NCBI GenBank assembly: GCA_020723285.1
Contig: DYJE01000002.1
Span: forward strand, 62,001 to 126,000
Direction: 5' to 3'
DNA from: Desulforapulum autotrophicum
GTDB lineage: Bacteria > Desulfobacterota > Desulfobacteria > Desulfobacterales > Desulfolunaceae
DNA length: 64,000 nt
Shown: piece by piece, positions 1-8,077 of the stretch
Position numbering within the stretch: position 1 is the first letter of the stretch
Layout of the letters: every line of letters starts with the position of its first letter
Translations under genes and position numbers: made by a program
Notes under the pieces: generated by a model
The model's input: the letters and a program-made list of their open reading frames with translations, nothing else
What the model was told of the DNA's origin: nothing
The model's database searches: none

Positions 1-1091
1 CCATGAAGAGCGGGGCGTATCATTATATTGCCAAGCCTTACAAACTCGACATGGTGAGAAAAGTGGTGACTGAGGCGCTTGAAAAAAGAAGTCTGAAAAA
101 AGAGAATGTTCGGCTTAAAGAGCATCTTAAGGCTGTACGCGGTGAAAGCGAAATCGTCACGGCCAACGCAAAAATGAAAAAGCTGCTTACCATGGCGGCC
201 CAGGTGGCGGACACGGACAGCAATGTGATCATTAACGGGGAATCAGGGACCGGCAAAGAACTCCTCACCCGTTTCCTTCACATGTGCAGTAAGCGAAAAA
301 AAGGGCCGCTCATGTCGGTGAACTGTGGTGTCTTCAACGAAGAACTTCTGACCAATGAACTTTTCGGTCATGAAAAAGGAGCGTTCACCGGAGCCGGAGA
401 GACGAAAAAAGGTCTGGTTGAACTGGCCGACGGAGGAACCCTTTTTCTTGATGAAATCACGGAGATGTCTCCTTCCATGCAGGTCAAGCTTCTTCGGGTC
501 ATCCAGGAAAAAGAGGTGATGCGTGTGGGGGGCATAAAGGCCATGAAAGTCGATGTCCGTTTCATCGCGGCCACCAACAGAAATCTTCAGGAGGAGGTGA
601 AAAATGGCCGATTCCGACAGGATCTGTTTTTCAGAGTCAATGTGGTGGCCCTGACCTTGCCGCCTCTTTCGGAGCGCAAGGATGATATACCGCTTCTCGT
701 TCATCATTTTATCAAGAAATTTTCAACGCTCATGCAAAAAGACATCCGTTCTGTCAGTCCCAACTATATGGAGACTCTGATGCACTATGATTTTCCCGGA
801 AACATACGGGAACTTGAGAACATCATTGAAAGAGGGGTCGCGCTTTCGACAGGTGATTCACTGGAACCCAGCCTGCTGCCTGAAGATTTGAGAGGAATGC
901 TGCCCACCACATTCAGGCGCAAGGAAGACAGGATGCCCACACTCGCGGAACAGGAGAAGGCTTACATTGAATGGGTTCTTTCAGAAACGGGTGATAACAA
1001 GACTCTTGCGGCACAGATTCTTTCCATTGACAGGGTTTCTTTGTGGAGAAAGCTCAAGAAATACGACCTTGAAACCGGTGATGATATTTAA
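1..1091 (+). CDS. sigma54-dependent response regulator (NtrC family), 5' end outside window
   Basis: The visible part is about 362 residues. The first ~25 are the end of a receiver domain, with the conserved Lys-Pro of 'AKPYKL'. The AAA+ domain that remodels sigma54 RNA polymerase follows: Walker A GESGTGKE at about residues 79-86, the sigma54-contact loop GAFTGA at 126-131, and Walker B with FLDE at 148-151. A Fis-type helix-turn-helix lies at about 320-355. It should activate sigma54 promoters when phosphorylated by a partner kinase, which must lie upstream of the window or elsewhere. The first in-frame ATG at position 3 is not the true start, because the receiver phospho-acceptor half is missing. 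The family call is secure; the target genes are unknown. Confidence 0.93.
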   Translation, partial: MKSGAYHYIAKPYKLDMVRKVVTEALEKRSLKKENVRLKEHLKAVRGESEIVTANAKMKKLLTMAAQVADTDSNVIINGESGTGKELLTRFLHMCSKRKKGPLMSVNCGVFNEELLTNELFGHEKGAFTGAGETKKGLVELADGGTLFLDEITEMSPSMQVKLLRVIQEKEVMRVGGIKAMKVDVRFIAATNRNLQEEVKNGRFRQDLFFRVNVVALTLPPLSERKDDIPLLVHHFIKKFSTLMQKDIRSVSPNYMETLMHYDFPGNIRELENIIERGVALSTGDSLEPSLLPEDLRGMLPTTFRRKEDRMPTLAEQEKAYIEWVLSETGDNKTLAAQILSIDRVSLWRKLKKYDLETGDDI

Positions 1092-1152
1092 ATTTAACGG
1101 CTTCATTTTAAATGAAAAATTTTTTATAATGCAAGAGGCCTGAAACTGTTTC

Positions 1153-1182
1153 TTGTCAACAAGATCTAAACTGTGATATTTT
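1153..1182 (+). promoter_or_regulatory. possible sigma70 promoter for the beta-propeller gene
   Basis: TTGTCA at 1153-1158 and TATTTT at 1177-1182 are separated by 18 bp, about 80 bp upstream of the start at 1264. A weak AT-rich inverted repeat at 1102-1116 (TTCAT/ATGAA) after the regulator gene could end upstream transcription. Neither was tested. Confidence 0.35.
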
Positions 1183-1263
1183 TTGAGGAAAATTTTAAAG
1201 ATCGTGAAAAAAATTTCCATATAGCCCGTAAGCTTTCAACCTGTTCTGATTCAAGGAGACATC

Positions 1264-2154
1264 ATGAAAATATTCAATCACAAGAGCCTCTTTCTTTCTC
1301 TTGCCACGCTCGCGATGCTGATCGCCAACCAGAGTGTGTTCGCCGAGGATAAACCTTCGTCGGGGAAGCCCTCGCTGACCAAAGCCTGGGAGAGCCGGAA
1401 AGAGTTTATGGTTCCTGAATCTGTTCTTTACCATGAAGGCGACCAGACGCTCTATGTTTCCAATATTGACGGAAACCCCACCGATAAAGACGGAAAGGGA
1501 TTCATTTCCAAAATGTCCCTTGACGGAAAAATCATCAAACTGAAATGGGCCGATGGTCTGAACGCGCCCAAAGGTTCGGCGATATATAAAAACAGTTTTT
1601 ATGTGAGCGACATCGACCGGCTGGTTGAAATCGACATGAAAACAGGAAAAATCCGGAAAACATACCCTGCAAAAGGTGCCTTGTTTTTGAATGACGTGGC
1701 TGTGGATACTGAAGGGCGGGTTTATGTGACAGATATGGATGAAAAGAACAGTGCGATATACAGGCTGGCCGATGCAAAGCTGGAAATCTGGATGAAAGGA
1801 CGGGAAATCCAGAGTCCAAACGGTCTTTATATGGAACAGAAAAAATTGATGGTGGGGAATTCAGGGGATCGAACAATCAAGTCCGTCAGACTGTCGGATA
1901 AAACGGTCACTGTTTTTGCGGAGGTCAGGGAAACCATGATCGATGGTCTTCGGCCGGACGCAAAGGGCAATTATATCATTACAGACTGGAACGGCAGGGT
2001 TACTCTGGTCCTTGCCACAGGAGAAAGCAGCCTTCTTTTAGACACCACATCATCCAAGATCAACGCGGCGGATATTGAATACATCCCTGAGAAGCATCTG
2101 CTTCTTGTACCTACGTTTTTTGATAACAGAGTGGTTGCCTACAAACTTCATTGA
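1264..2154 (+). CDS. secreted SMP-30/NHL-type beta-propeller protein
   Basis: 296 residues. A signal peptide covers residues 1-27 (basic start, hydrophobic core, 'VFA' before the likely cleavage site), so the protein should be periplasmic. The rest has repeated propeller-blade patterns such as 'LYVSNIDG', 'FYVSDIDRLVEID', 'VYVTDMDE' and 'PNGLYME', resembling SMP-30/gluconolactonase and NHL-repeat folds. It may bind a ligand or hydrolyse a lactone; I cannot assign a substrate. A ribosome-binding site (caaggaga) lies just before the ATG at 1264. It is followed at 2209 by a solute-binding protein on the same strand, and the two may be cotranscribed. Confidence 0.8.
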   Translation: MKIFNHKSLFLSLATLAMLIANQSVFAEDKPSSGKPSLTKAWESRKEFMVPESVLYHEGDQTLYVSNIDGNPTDKDGKGFISKMSLDGKIIKLKWADGLNAPKGSAIYKNSFYVSDIDRLVEIDMKTGKIRKTYPAKGALFLNDVAVDTEGRVYVTDMDEKNSAIYRLADAKLEIWMKGREIQSPNGLYMEQKKLMVGNSGDRTIKSVRLSDKTVTVFAEVRETMIDGLRPDAKGNYIITDWNGRVTLVLATGESSLLLDTTSSKINAADIEYIPEKHLLLVPTFFDNRVVAYKLH

Positions 2155-2208
2155 GCTGTTGTCATGGGCTTGCCGACACATTTTTTTATTCGTTTGCCTG
2201 GGGGTGAT

Positions 2209-2946
2209 ATGAAAAAAAAACGGGTTTCATTATGGACACTGGGGCTTGTCGCGGTTTTTTTATTCGTGTGCATTCCCGGGGATAGTTTTTCTGAACTGCT
2301 GAAAGTCGGTGTCCTTGATTTTCCTCCGTATTACGTGGTGAAAAGTGAATCCAATGTCACCGGATCTCTGACCGCCGTTATCCGCAAAACCCTCGAAAGA
2401 GCAGGAATCCCATACGAACTGAACGGTTTCCCTCCCAAACGATTATACAAGAATCTTGGAGAGGGGGTGACCCATGTTTTTCTCGGAACACGGGGTGTCC
2501 CGGAATACGATGGGCAAGTCCTGTACAGCAGTATCAAGGTGGAGGAAATCGAAGTCCGGCTTTATACACTCAGGGATAAACCCCTTCTTAAAACGCTTCA
2601 GGAATTGAAAGGGAAACAGGTGATCACTCAGCGGGGTTACGGTTACGGAGGGATGGTTACATTCTTAGACGATCCGGCAAACGGCATTACCGTCGACCCG
2701 ACGGACGGCCACGAACTGGCGTTTAAAAAACTGATCAAGGGCAGGGCGGATTACCTGCTGGATTACATGCAGCCTGCTGAAGCTGTGATCAAGAACGGGA
2801 GGCTGACGGGACTGAAGTTCAGTCGATTGAAGAGTCTCAGCGTTCAGTTTATTGTTTCAAAAAAGGTACCCGATGCTGAAAATCTCCTGAAAAAAATTGA
2901 TGCCGCGTATCTTGCCCTTAAAAAAGAAGGAGCGTTCAAGTATTAA
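2209..2946 (+). CDS. periplasmic solute-binding protein, family 3 (amino-acid type)
   Basis: 245 residues from the ATG at 2209. I prefer this start to the upstream ATG at 2164 because GGGGGTGAT sits directly before it and it begins a standard signal peptide (MKKKR..., hydrophobic to about residue 28, 'GDSFSE'). The mature part starts 'LLKVGVLDFPPYY' and continues with the two-lobed pattern of family 3 binding proteins ('TGSLTAVIRKTLERAGI', 'LKGKQVITQRGYGYGGM', 'ADYLLDY'). No permease or ATPase gene is adjacent, so it may serve a distant ABC transporter or a sensor. Its last 4 bp overlap the convergent gene that ends at 2943. Confidence 0.8.
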   Translation: MKKKRVSLWTLGLVAVFLFVCIPGDSFSELLKVGVLDFPPYYVVKSESNVTGSLTAVIRKTLERAGIPYELNGFPPKRLYKNLGEGVTHVFLGTRGVPEYDGQVLYSSIKVEEIEVRLYTLRDKPLLKTLQELKGKQVITQRGYGYGGMVTFLDDPANGITVDPTDGHELAFKKLIKGRADYLLDYMQPAEAVIKNGRLTGLKFSRLKSLSVQFIVSKKVPDAENLLKKIDAAYLALKKEGAFKY

Positions 2947-3455
2947 AGTCGTGTCTGTCTGATGCGTTCAGTCATCCTGATGATGTTTTCCTTGAAATCG
3001 GTGTAATCTTTTTCTGAAAAATCACCGGTAAGAATCCATTCCAGTGCGTAATTCATCCCGAGATAATCATAGGAGAAAATACCGTAGTTTTCGCGAAGGG
3101 CGTCGATGCTTTCGCGGCACATGAAGGCCAGGCATATGGGGCTTTTATGTGTGGCAAGACGGCAACCCGAAGAACCGTGATATTCGCAGGGTGAAACAGG
3201 ATTCGGGTTAACCTGGTCTTCCGGTTTCCCATAGAGCGTTTCTCTTTCTGAACGTAGAATTCCAAAAGCCGGGTCATCAAGATCATACAGGCAGTGATAA
3301 CGGTTTTTGCAGCATGCCGAAACAGGCATACCGCCGTTCTTTTCGATTTCAACACGGATGCACCGGTCAAAGCAGTAACCGAAAGCATCAAAAAAATCGT
3401 TCAGCATTTTTTCTGTTTCAAGATAACGGAGGACTCTTTTTTCAGCCACGTTCAT
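2943..3455 (-). CDS. conserved hypothetical Cys-rich protein
   Basis: 170 residues with no signal peptide or membrane segment. I do not recognise the family. Cysteines occur as 'GYCFDRC' (about 27-31), 'SACCKNRYHC' (about 47-55), 'SPCEYHGSSGC' (about 88-97), 'SPIC' and 'FMC'. This layout is compatible with binding a metal or an Fe-S cluster, loosely like YkgJ-type Cys-cluster proteins. It is convergent with the solute-binding protein gene and shares 4 bp with it. It is divergent from citrate synthase across a 214-bp gap that carries the citrate synthase promoter. Function unknown; metal binding is inference only. Confidence 0.6.
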   Translation of the reverse strand: MNVAEKRVLRYLETEKMLNDFFDAFGYCFDRCIRVEIEKNGGMPVSACCKNRYHCLYDLDDPAFGILRSERETLYGKPEDQVNPNPVSPCEYHGSSGCRLATHKSPICLAFMCRESIDALRENYGIFSYDYLGMNYALEWILTGDFSEKDYTDFKENIIRMTERIRQTRL

Positions 3456-3608
3456 ACCTTTCCTGATGGCATAAAACCATCATGAATTCAATAATATTGT
3501 TCGAAAATCAGATGTTATTTTTATTCTGCGACCGATCATAAAAAACATCTATATCGCACATTTATCCTGAAAACCGCAATGCCCAAAACAATGGAAAAAA
3601 CTATGGTA

Positions 3609-3637
3609 TTGACCCGGAATATGGCATGGACTATAAT
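3609..3637 (+). promoter_or_regulatory. sigma70-type promoter of citrate synthase
   Basis: TTGACC at 3609-3614 and a perfect TATAAT at 3632-3637 are separated by exactly 17 bp. This puts the transcript start near 3644, about 26 bp before the ATG at 3670. A strong ribosome-binding site (aaggaggga) lies between. Confidence 0.75.
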
Positions 3638-3669
3638 TGTAAACTCACATCGAAAACCAAGGAGGGACT

Positions 3670-4953
3670 ATGGAAGAAACAGCGACACTCATTCTTGAAG
3701 GTAAATCATACGAACTGCCTGTGGTCGTGGGTACAGAAGGCGAAAAAGGCATTGATATCACAACGCTGAGACAGAAAACCGGTTATATCACCCTTGATCC
3801 GGGTTACGGGAACACCGGGAGCTGCATTTCCGAAATCACTTTCATGGATGGCGAAAAAGGCATCCTCCGGTACAGAGGCATCCCCGTTGAACAACTCGCT
3901 GAAAAATCAACCTTTGTTGAAACGGCATTCCTTCTGATCAACGGAAGGCTTCCGTCACAGAAGGAATTTATCAGTACAAGCGTGGCCTTAAACGATTATT
4001 CTCTTGTCCATGAAGACATGCAGATTTTTTTCCAGAATTTTCCGCGCAGGGCTCACCCCATGGGGATTCTTTCGTCCATGATGAACGCCCTTCGGAGCTT
4101 CTATCCTGAGCTGGACAACACACTTGAAGAGGCCAACAAAACGTATCTGCGCCTTCTTTCAAAAATCCGGACCATGGCCGCCATGAGTTACAAGATATCC
4201 AATGGCCAGAAAGTGGTGTATCCGAGACCTGATTTTTCATATTGCGCCAACTTTCTGAACATGATGTTCGATTCTCCGGTAAAACCCTACAATGTGGATC
4301 CCGATCTGGTTCAGGCGCTGAACGTGTTCTGGATTCTCCATGCGGATCACGAACAGAACTGTTCCACGGCTGCCGTGCGTGTGGTTGGAAGCGGGCGGGT
4401 GAATATTTACGCAGCCCTTTCCGCCGGAGTGGCGGCTCTGTGGGGGCCCTTGCACGGCGGGGCGAACCAGGCGGTCATCGAAATGCTCATGGAAATCGAA
4501 AAAAGCGGCGTCACCGTTGACGAAGTGGTAAAACGGGCCAAAGCAAAAGATGATTCCTTCAGGCTCATGGGTTTCGGTCACAGGGTTTACAAGACCTATG
4601 ATCCCCGGGCCAAGATCATGAAAAAGATGTGCGACACCGTTCTTTCGAAGCTCAAGACTTACGATCCACTGTTGGATATCGCCAAACGGCTGGAAGAGGT
4701 GGCCCTGACGGACAGTTACTTTATCGACAAGAACCTGTACCCCAACGTCGATTTTTACAGCGGCATCGTCCTTCGGGCCATGGGCATTCCCATCAATATG
4801 TTCACGGTGATGTTCGCCATCGGAAGACTTCCCGGCTGGCTGGCTCAGTGGAAGGAAGGAGCAGAAGACCCTGACTGGAAAATCAGCCGTCCGCGCCAGA
4901 TATACATGGGTGAAAACGTCAGGGACTACATCCCCTTGAGCGAACGCAAATAG
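3670..4953 (+). CDS. gltA: citrate synthase, hexameric bacterial type
   Basis: 427 residues, the same length as the Escherichia coli enzyme. It condenses acetyl-CoA with oxaloacetate to form citrate. The catalytic residues can be placed: His262 in 'GPLHGGANQAV', His304 in 'GFGHRVYKTYDPRA' and Asp361 in 'NVDFYSGIVL', close to the E. coli positions 264, 305 and 362. The N-terminal small domain ('GKSYELPVVVGTEGEKGIDI') is typical of the NADH-sensitive type I enzymes. The ATG is preceded by AAGGAGGGA. The gene has its own promoter at 3609-3637 and a terminator at 4975-5009, so it is probably monocistronic. Confidence 0.95.
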   Translation: MEETATLILEGKSYELPVVVGTEGEKGIDITTLRQKTGYITLDPGYGNTGSCISEITFMDGEKGILRYRGIPVEQLAEKSTFVETAFLLINGRLPSQKEFISTSVALNDYSLVHEDMQIFFQNFPRRAHPMGILSSMMNALRSFYPELDNTLEEANKTYLRLLSKIRTMAAMSYKISNGQKVVYPRPDFSYCANFLNMMFDSPVKPYNVDPDLVQALNVFWILHADHEQNCSTAAVRVVGSGRVNIYAALSAGVAALWGPLHGGANQAVIEMLMEIEKSGVTVDEVVKRAKAKDDSFRLMGFGHRVYKTYDPRAKIMKKMCDTVLSKLKTYDPLLDIAKRLEEVALTDSYFIDKNLYPNVDFYSGIVLRAMGIPINMFTVMFAIGRLPGWLAQWKEGAEDPDWKISRPRQIYMGENVRDYIPLSERK

Positions 4954-4974
4954 TTTTTTTAAAACGCAGCTTGC

Positions 4975-5009
4975 AAAAACCCGGATGGCCTTGATGTCTC
5001 CGGGTTTTT
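4975..5009 (+). terminator. intrinsic terminator after citrate synthase
   Basis: AAAAACCCGG (4975-4984) pairs perfectly with CCGGGTTTTT (5000-5009) around a 15-nt loop, ending in a T run, 22 bp after the gltA stop. Confidence 0.8.
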
Positions 5010-5023
5010 CTATTTGACGGATT

Positions 5024-7471
5024 ATGGATAACAGCGAAACAACCATCGAAACAGCCGTCGGCCTTCCGATGTGGAATACCTTCACATATAAGGTCCCTCC
5101 TGAACTTCAGGAACAGGTAATGCCGGGAATGCGAGTTCTTGTTCCGTTCAATTCCCGGACTGTCACCGCGTTTATCCTGTCCGTCAATTCCGGAAGGAGA
5201 GATCTGGATTTCGAGCCCAAGCCCATTCTGGATGTCCTTGACCCCACACCTCTATTCCATATGTCCCATATTCCTTTTTTCAAGTGGATTTCCTTGTATT
5301 ACCTTTGCCCGCTTGGCGATGTGATCAAAACAGCCCTTCCCGGAGGCATTACGGTTCAGGATCTCACTCTGGTCCGTATCACCGAAAAAGGACTTGCTGC
5401 CATAGGATCAACTGAACTGTCACAACAGGAACGCCGGGTTCTTTCGGGTGTCATTGATGGCCCTAAAGCCTCATCTGTCCTTGTTCGATCGGTTGAACCT
5501 CCGGTCAAAACTTCTTTCCTGAACACATTGGAGCGAAAAGGTTTTGTCCGTTTGACAAGAGATTTGAAAAAAAGCAGCACCAACCGCAAGTTTGAAACCT
5601 GGGTCAAACCCGTTGAAACGGCCCTTGACGTGTCCGCCCTGACAGATACCCAGTCAGGACTGCTTGAACATATCCGGGAAACAGGTGAAAGTCCGCTGAG
5701 CCGAATTAAAAAAACGCCTTGTTATTCTCCGTCCCGGATGGCCGCCTTGGAAATTCGTGGCTTTGTCACCCGTTTTGACCGGCAGGTATACCGGGACCCG
5801 TTGGGAGATTCCGTGATTCCGGACATCCCGCCTGACCTGACCGACGAGCAGGCTGCCGTGGTCTCTGAAGTGTCCGGCGTACTTGAGCGAGGTTTTTCCT
5901 CCTGGCTTCTTGTGGGGGTTACCGGCAGTGGAAAAACAGAAGTCTACATGCGGCTCGTTCAAGACGCCCTTGAAAAAAATCTAAGCGCCCTGGTCCTTGT
6001 TCCGGAGATCTCCCTGATTTCCCAGACGGAAAAACGTTTCAGGATGCGTTTTGGGGACACCATCGCCGTGCTCCACAGCGGCCTCACCAAAGGGGAAAAA
6101 TTTGACCAGTGGTTGCGCATTGCGGAAAAACAAGTGAGGATCGTCATTGGGGCTCGTTCCGCCATTTTCGCACCTCTTGAAAACCTGGGTCTCGTCATTG
6201 TGGATGAAGAGCACGACGCATCTTACAAACAGGAAAACGGACTCAGGTACAATGCCAGGGATCTTGCCGTGGTCAGGGCCAAACTTGAAAATGCCGTGTG
6301 TCTTTTGGGTTCTGCCACACCCTCGGTTCAGTCCTATCGCAACACGGAAAACGGAAAATTCAGAGAACTTGTCCTGACCCGGCGGGTCAGCGACCGTCAA
6401 ATGCCGCGCATTGAACGGGTGGATCTGAAAACATACAGGGATTATCCAGGAATCCGGAGTTTTATCACGCCACCTCTTGAGGAAGCCATGGCCCGGACCC
6501 TTCGGGAAAAGGAACAGGTGCTGTTGTTTCTGAACAGACGGGGTTACGCCAATTACCCGGTCTGTGCCACCTGCGGCGAGACCATGAAATGCGTCAGCTG
6601 CGATGTGTCGTTGACGTATCACCAGAGCAGGAACGCCTACCGTTGTCACATGTGCGGGTACATGATTCCTTCGGTTTCCAAGTGCCGGGTCTGCAATTCG
6701 TCCAACATCAAGAACCTGGGTTTTGGTACGGAAAGGATCGAGGCGGCAGTAAAAGCCTTGTTTCCCGATGCGTCCGTGGCCAGACTCGACCAGGACACCA
6801 CAGTAAGGCAAGGTTCCATGCTGAAAATTCTCAAGGATGTCAAGGAAAGGCGCACCGACATTCTGGTGGGAACGCAGATGATCGCCAAAGGACACGATTT
6901 CCCAGGCATCACTCTGGTCGGTGTGATCTGTGCGGACCAGGGGCTTAACTTTCCGGATTTCAGATCCTGTGAACGGACATTCCAGCTTCTGGCCCAGGTT
7001 GCGGGCCGCGCAGGACGTGGTGATACACCGGGCCGGGTAATCATGCAGACTTACAATCCAGATCACTTCAGCATTCTTGCCGCTGAAAAACAGGACTTTC
7101 GTGAATTCTACGCCCAGGAAATACAGTTCAGACACAGCCTGGGTTACCCTCCGTTTTCCCGGATGATTCAGATTCGCATCTCCGGAAAAAACAAAACCGC
7201 AGCCCAGGAAACGGCAGAACTGGCCGGTGCGTGGATCACGAACCATATCACCGCTCATCAGCCTCTGTTTGACGCTGTGGGCATCATGGGCCCTATCGAA
7301 GCGCCGATATTTAAAATGGCTGACCAGTACCGATGGCAGATCCTTTTGAAATCCGCGGCCCAAAATCCGCTTCATACCCTGACCAGGCGCTTTGTCCACG
7401 AGATTTCAGGCTCTCTGAAAAAAGACGGAGTCCGCATTTCCACGGACATTGATCCATATTATCTGATGTAA
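5024..7471 (+). CDS. priA: primosomal protein N' (replication restart helicase PriA)
   Basis: 815 residues. PriA recognises stalled forks and D-loops and reloads the replisome. An N-terminal DNA-binding region ('VGLPMWNTFTYKVP') is followed by the helicase core: Walker A GVTGSGKTE near residue 300, and DEEH near 394-397. A four-pair Cys zinc region lies at about 512-556 ('CATCGETMKCVSC', 'CHMCGY', 'CRVC'). The C-terminal motifs 'GTQMIAKGHDFPG' and 'QVAGRAGRGDTPGRV' complete the helicase. Length and motif order match full-length PriA. The next gene starts 10 bp downstream on the same strand. Confidence 0.95.
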   Translation: MDNSETTIETAVGLPMWNTFTYKVPPELQEQVMPGMRVLVPFNSRTVTAFILSVNSGRRDLDFEPKPILDVLDPTPLFHMSHIPFFKWISLYYLCPLGDVIKTALPGGITVQDLTLVRITEKGLAAIGSTELSQQERRVLSGVIDGPKASSVLVRSVEPPVKTSFLNTLERKGFVRLTRDLKKSSTNRKFETWVKPVETALDVSALTDTQSGLLEHIRETGESPLSRIKKTPCYSPSRMAALEIRGFVTRFDRQVYRDPLGDSVIPDIPPDLTDEQAAVVSEVSGVLERGFSSWLLVGVTGSGKTEVYMRLVQDALEKNLSALVLVPEISLISQTEKRFRMRFGDTIAVLHSGLTKGEKFDQWLRIAEKQVRIVIGARSAIFAPLENLGLVIVDEEHDASYKQENGLRYNARDLAVVRAKLENAVCLLGSATPSVQSYRNTENGKFRELVLTRRVSDRQMPRIERVDLKTYRDYPGIRSFITPPLEEAMARTLREKEQVLLFLNRRGYANYPVCATCGETMKCVSCDVSLTYHQSRNAYRCHMCGYMIPSVSKCRVCNSSNIKNLGFGTERIEAAVKALFPDASVARLDQDTTVRQGSMLKILKDVKERRTDILVGTQMIAKGHDFPGITLVGVICADQGLNFPDFRSCERTFQLLAQVAGRAGRGDTPGRVIMQTYNPDHFSILAAEKQDFREFYAQEIQFRHSLGYPPFSRMIQIRISGKNKTAAQETAELAGAWITNHITAHQPLFDAVGIMGPIEAPIFKMADQYRWQILLKSAAQNPLHTLTRRFVHEISGSLKKDGVRISTDIDPYYLM

Positions 7472-7481
7472 AGGAAAATAT

Positions 7482-7988
7482 ATGAAAATTGCTGTGATGA
7501 GCGACACCCACGACAACCTGTGGAACCTCCGCCGCGCCCTTCAGATTGTCCAGAAAGAACAGGCCGGGCTGATCATCCACTGCGGAGATTTTGTCGCCCC
7601 GTTTATGCTCAAGGAACTGGAAAAGGCCGGACTGCCGGTTTACGGCGTCCTCGGAAACAATGACGGAAGCGGATTTCTTCTTGCCAAAACAGCCCTTACC
7701 GAACTGACTCGCATATCTTTGAGCGAGATCGTGGGGTTTGTGGATGCCGACGGCTTTTCCGTCAGTATCACCCATCAGCGAGTGGTTGCCGAAGCGCTTG
7801 CACTGACAGGGAAATACGATTTGGTGTGTTACGGTCATTCTCATGTTTACCGTCTTGAAACCCTTGAAAATACACTGTTGCTCAATCCTGGAGAAATTAT
7901 GGGAAAAGAAGGAAAACCCGGCTTCTGCACTGTCGATACGGCAACACGCCGGGTGGTTCGGCATGAGATAGAAAACGTCTATCACTAG
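7482..7988 (+). CDS. YfcE/MJ0936-family metallophosphodiesterase
   Basis: 168 residues. It shows the calcineurin-like metallophosphoesterase signature: 'MSDTHDN' at 6-12, 'HCGDF' near 35, 'GNND' near 60, and 'YGHSH' near 113, giving a two-metal site. Such proteins hydrolyse phosphodiesters in the cytoplasm; the physiological substrate is usually unknown. AAGGAAAATAT precedes the ATG, and priA ends only 10 bp upstream, so the two genes are likely cotranscribed. Confidence 0.88.
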   Translation: MKIAVMSDTHDNLWNLRRALQIVQKEQAGLIIHCGDFVAPFMLKELEKAGLPVYGVLGNNDGSGFLLAKTALTELTRISLSEIVGFVDADGFSVSITHQRVVAEALALTGKYDLVCYGHSHVYRLETLENTLLLNPGEIMGKEGKPGFCTVDTATRRVVRHEIENVYH

Positions 7989-8077
7989 ATCCTTGACTTT
8001 CTTCATTCTCAAGCCTAAGGTATGGGTTGCGTGAAATCTGAAACACGCGATGATTTTCTTGATGCGGGACAATAATC

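Noticed and set aside
4237-5085. Open frame of 282 codons antisense to citrate synthase
   Set aside because: It covers the gltA terminator and the start of priA; no domain and implausible composition.
5981-7399. Long open frame (472 codons) antisense to priA
   Set aside because: It mirrors the strong codon bias of priA, has no recognisable domain and no ribosome-binding site.
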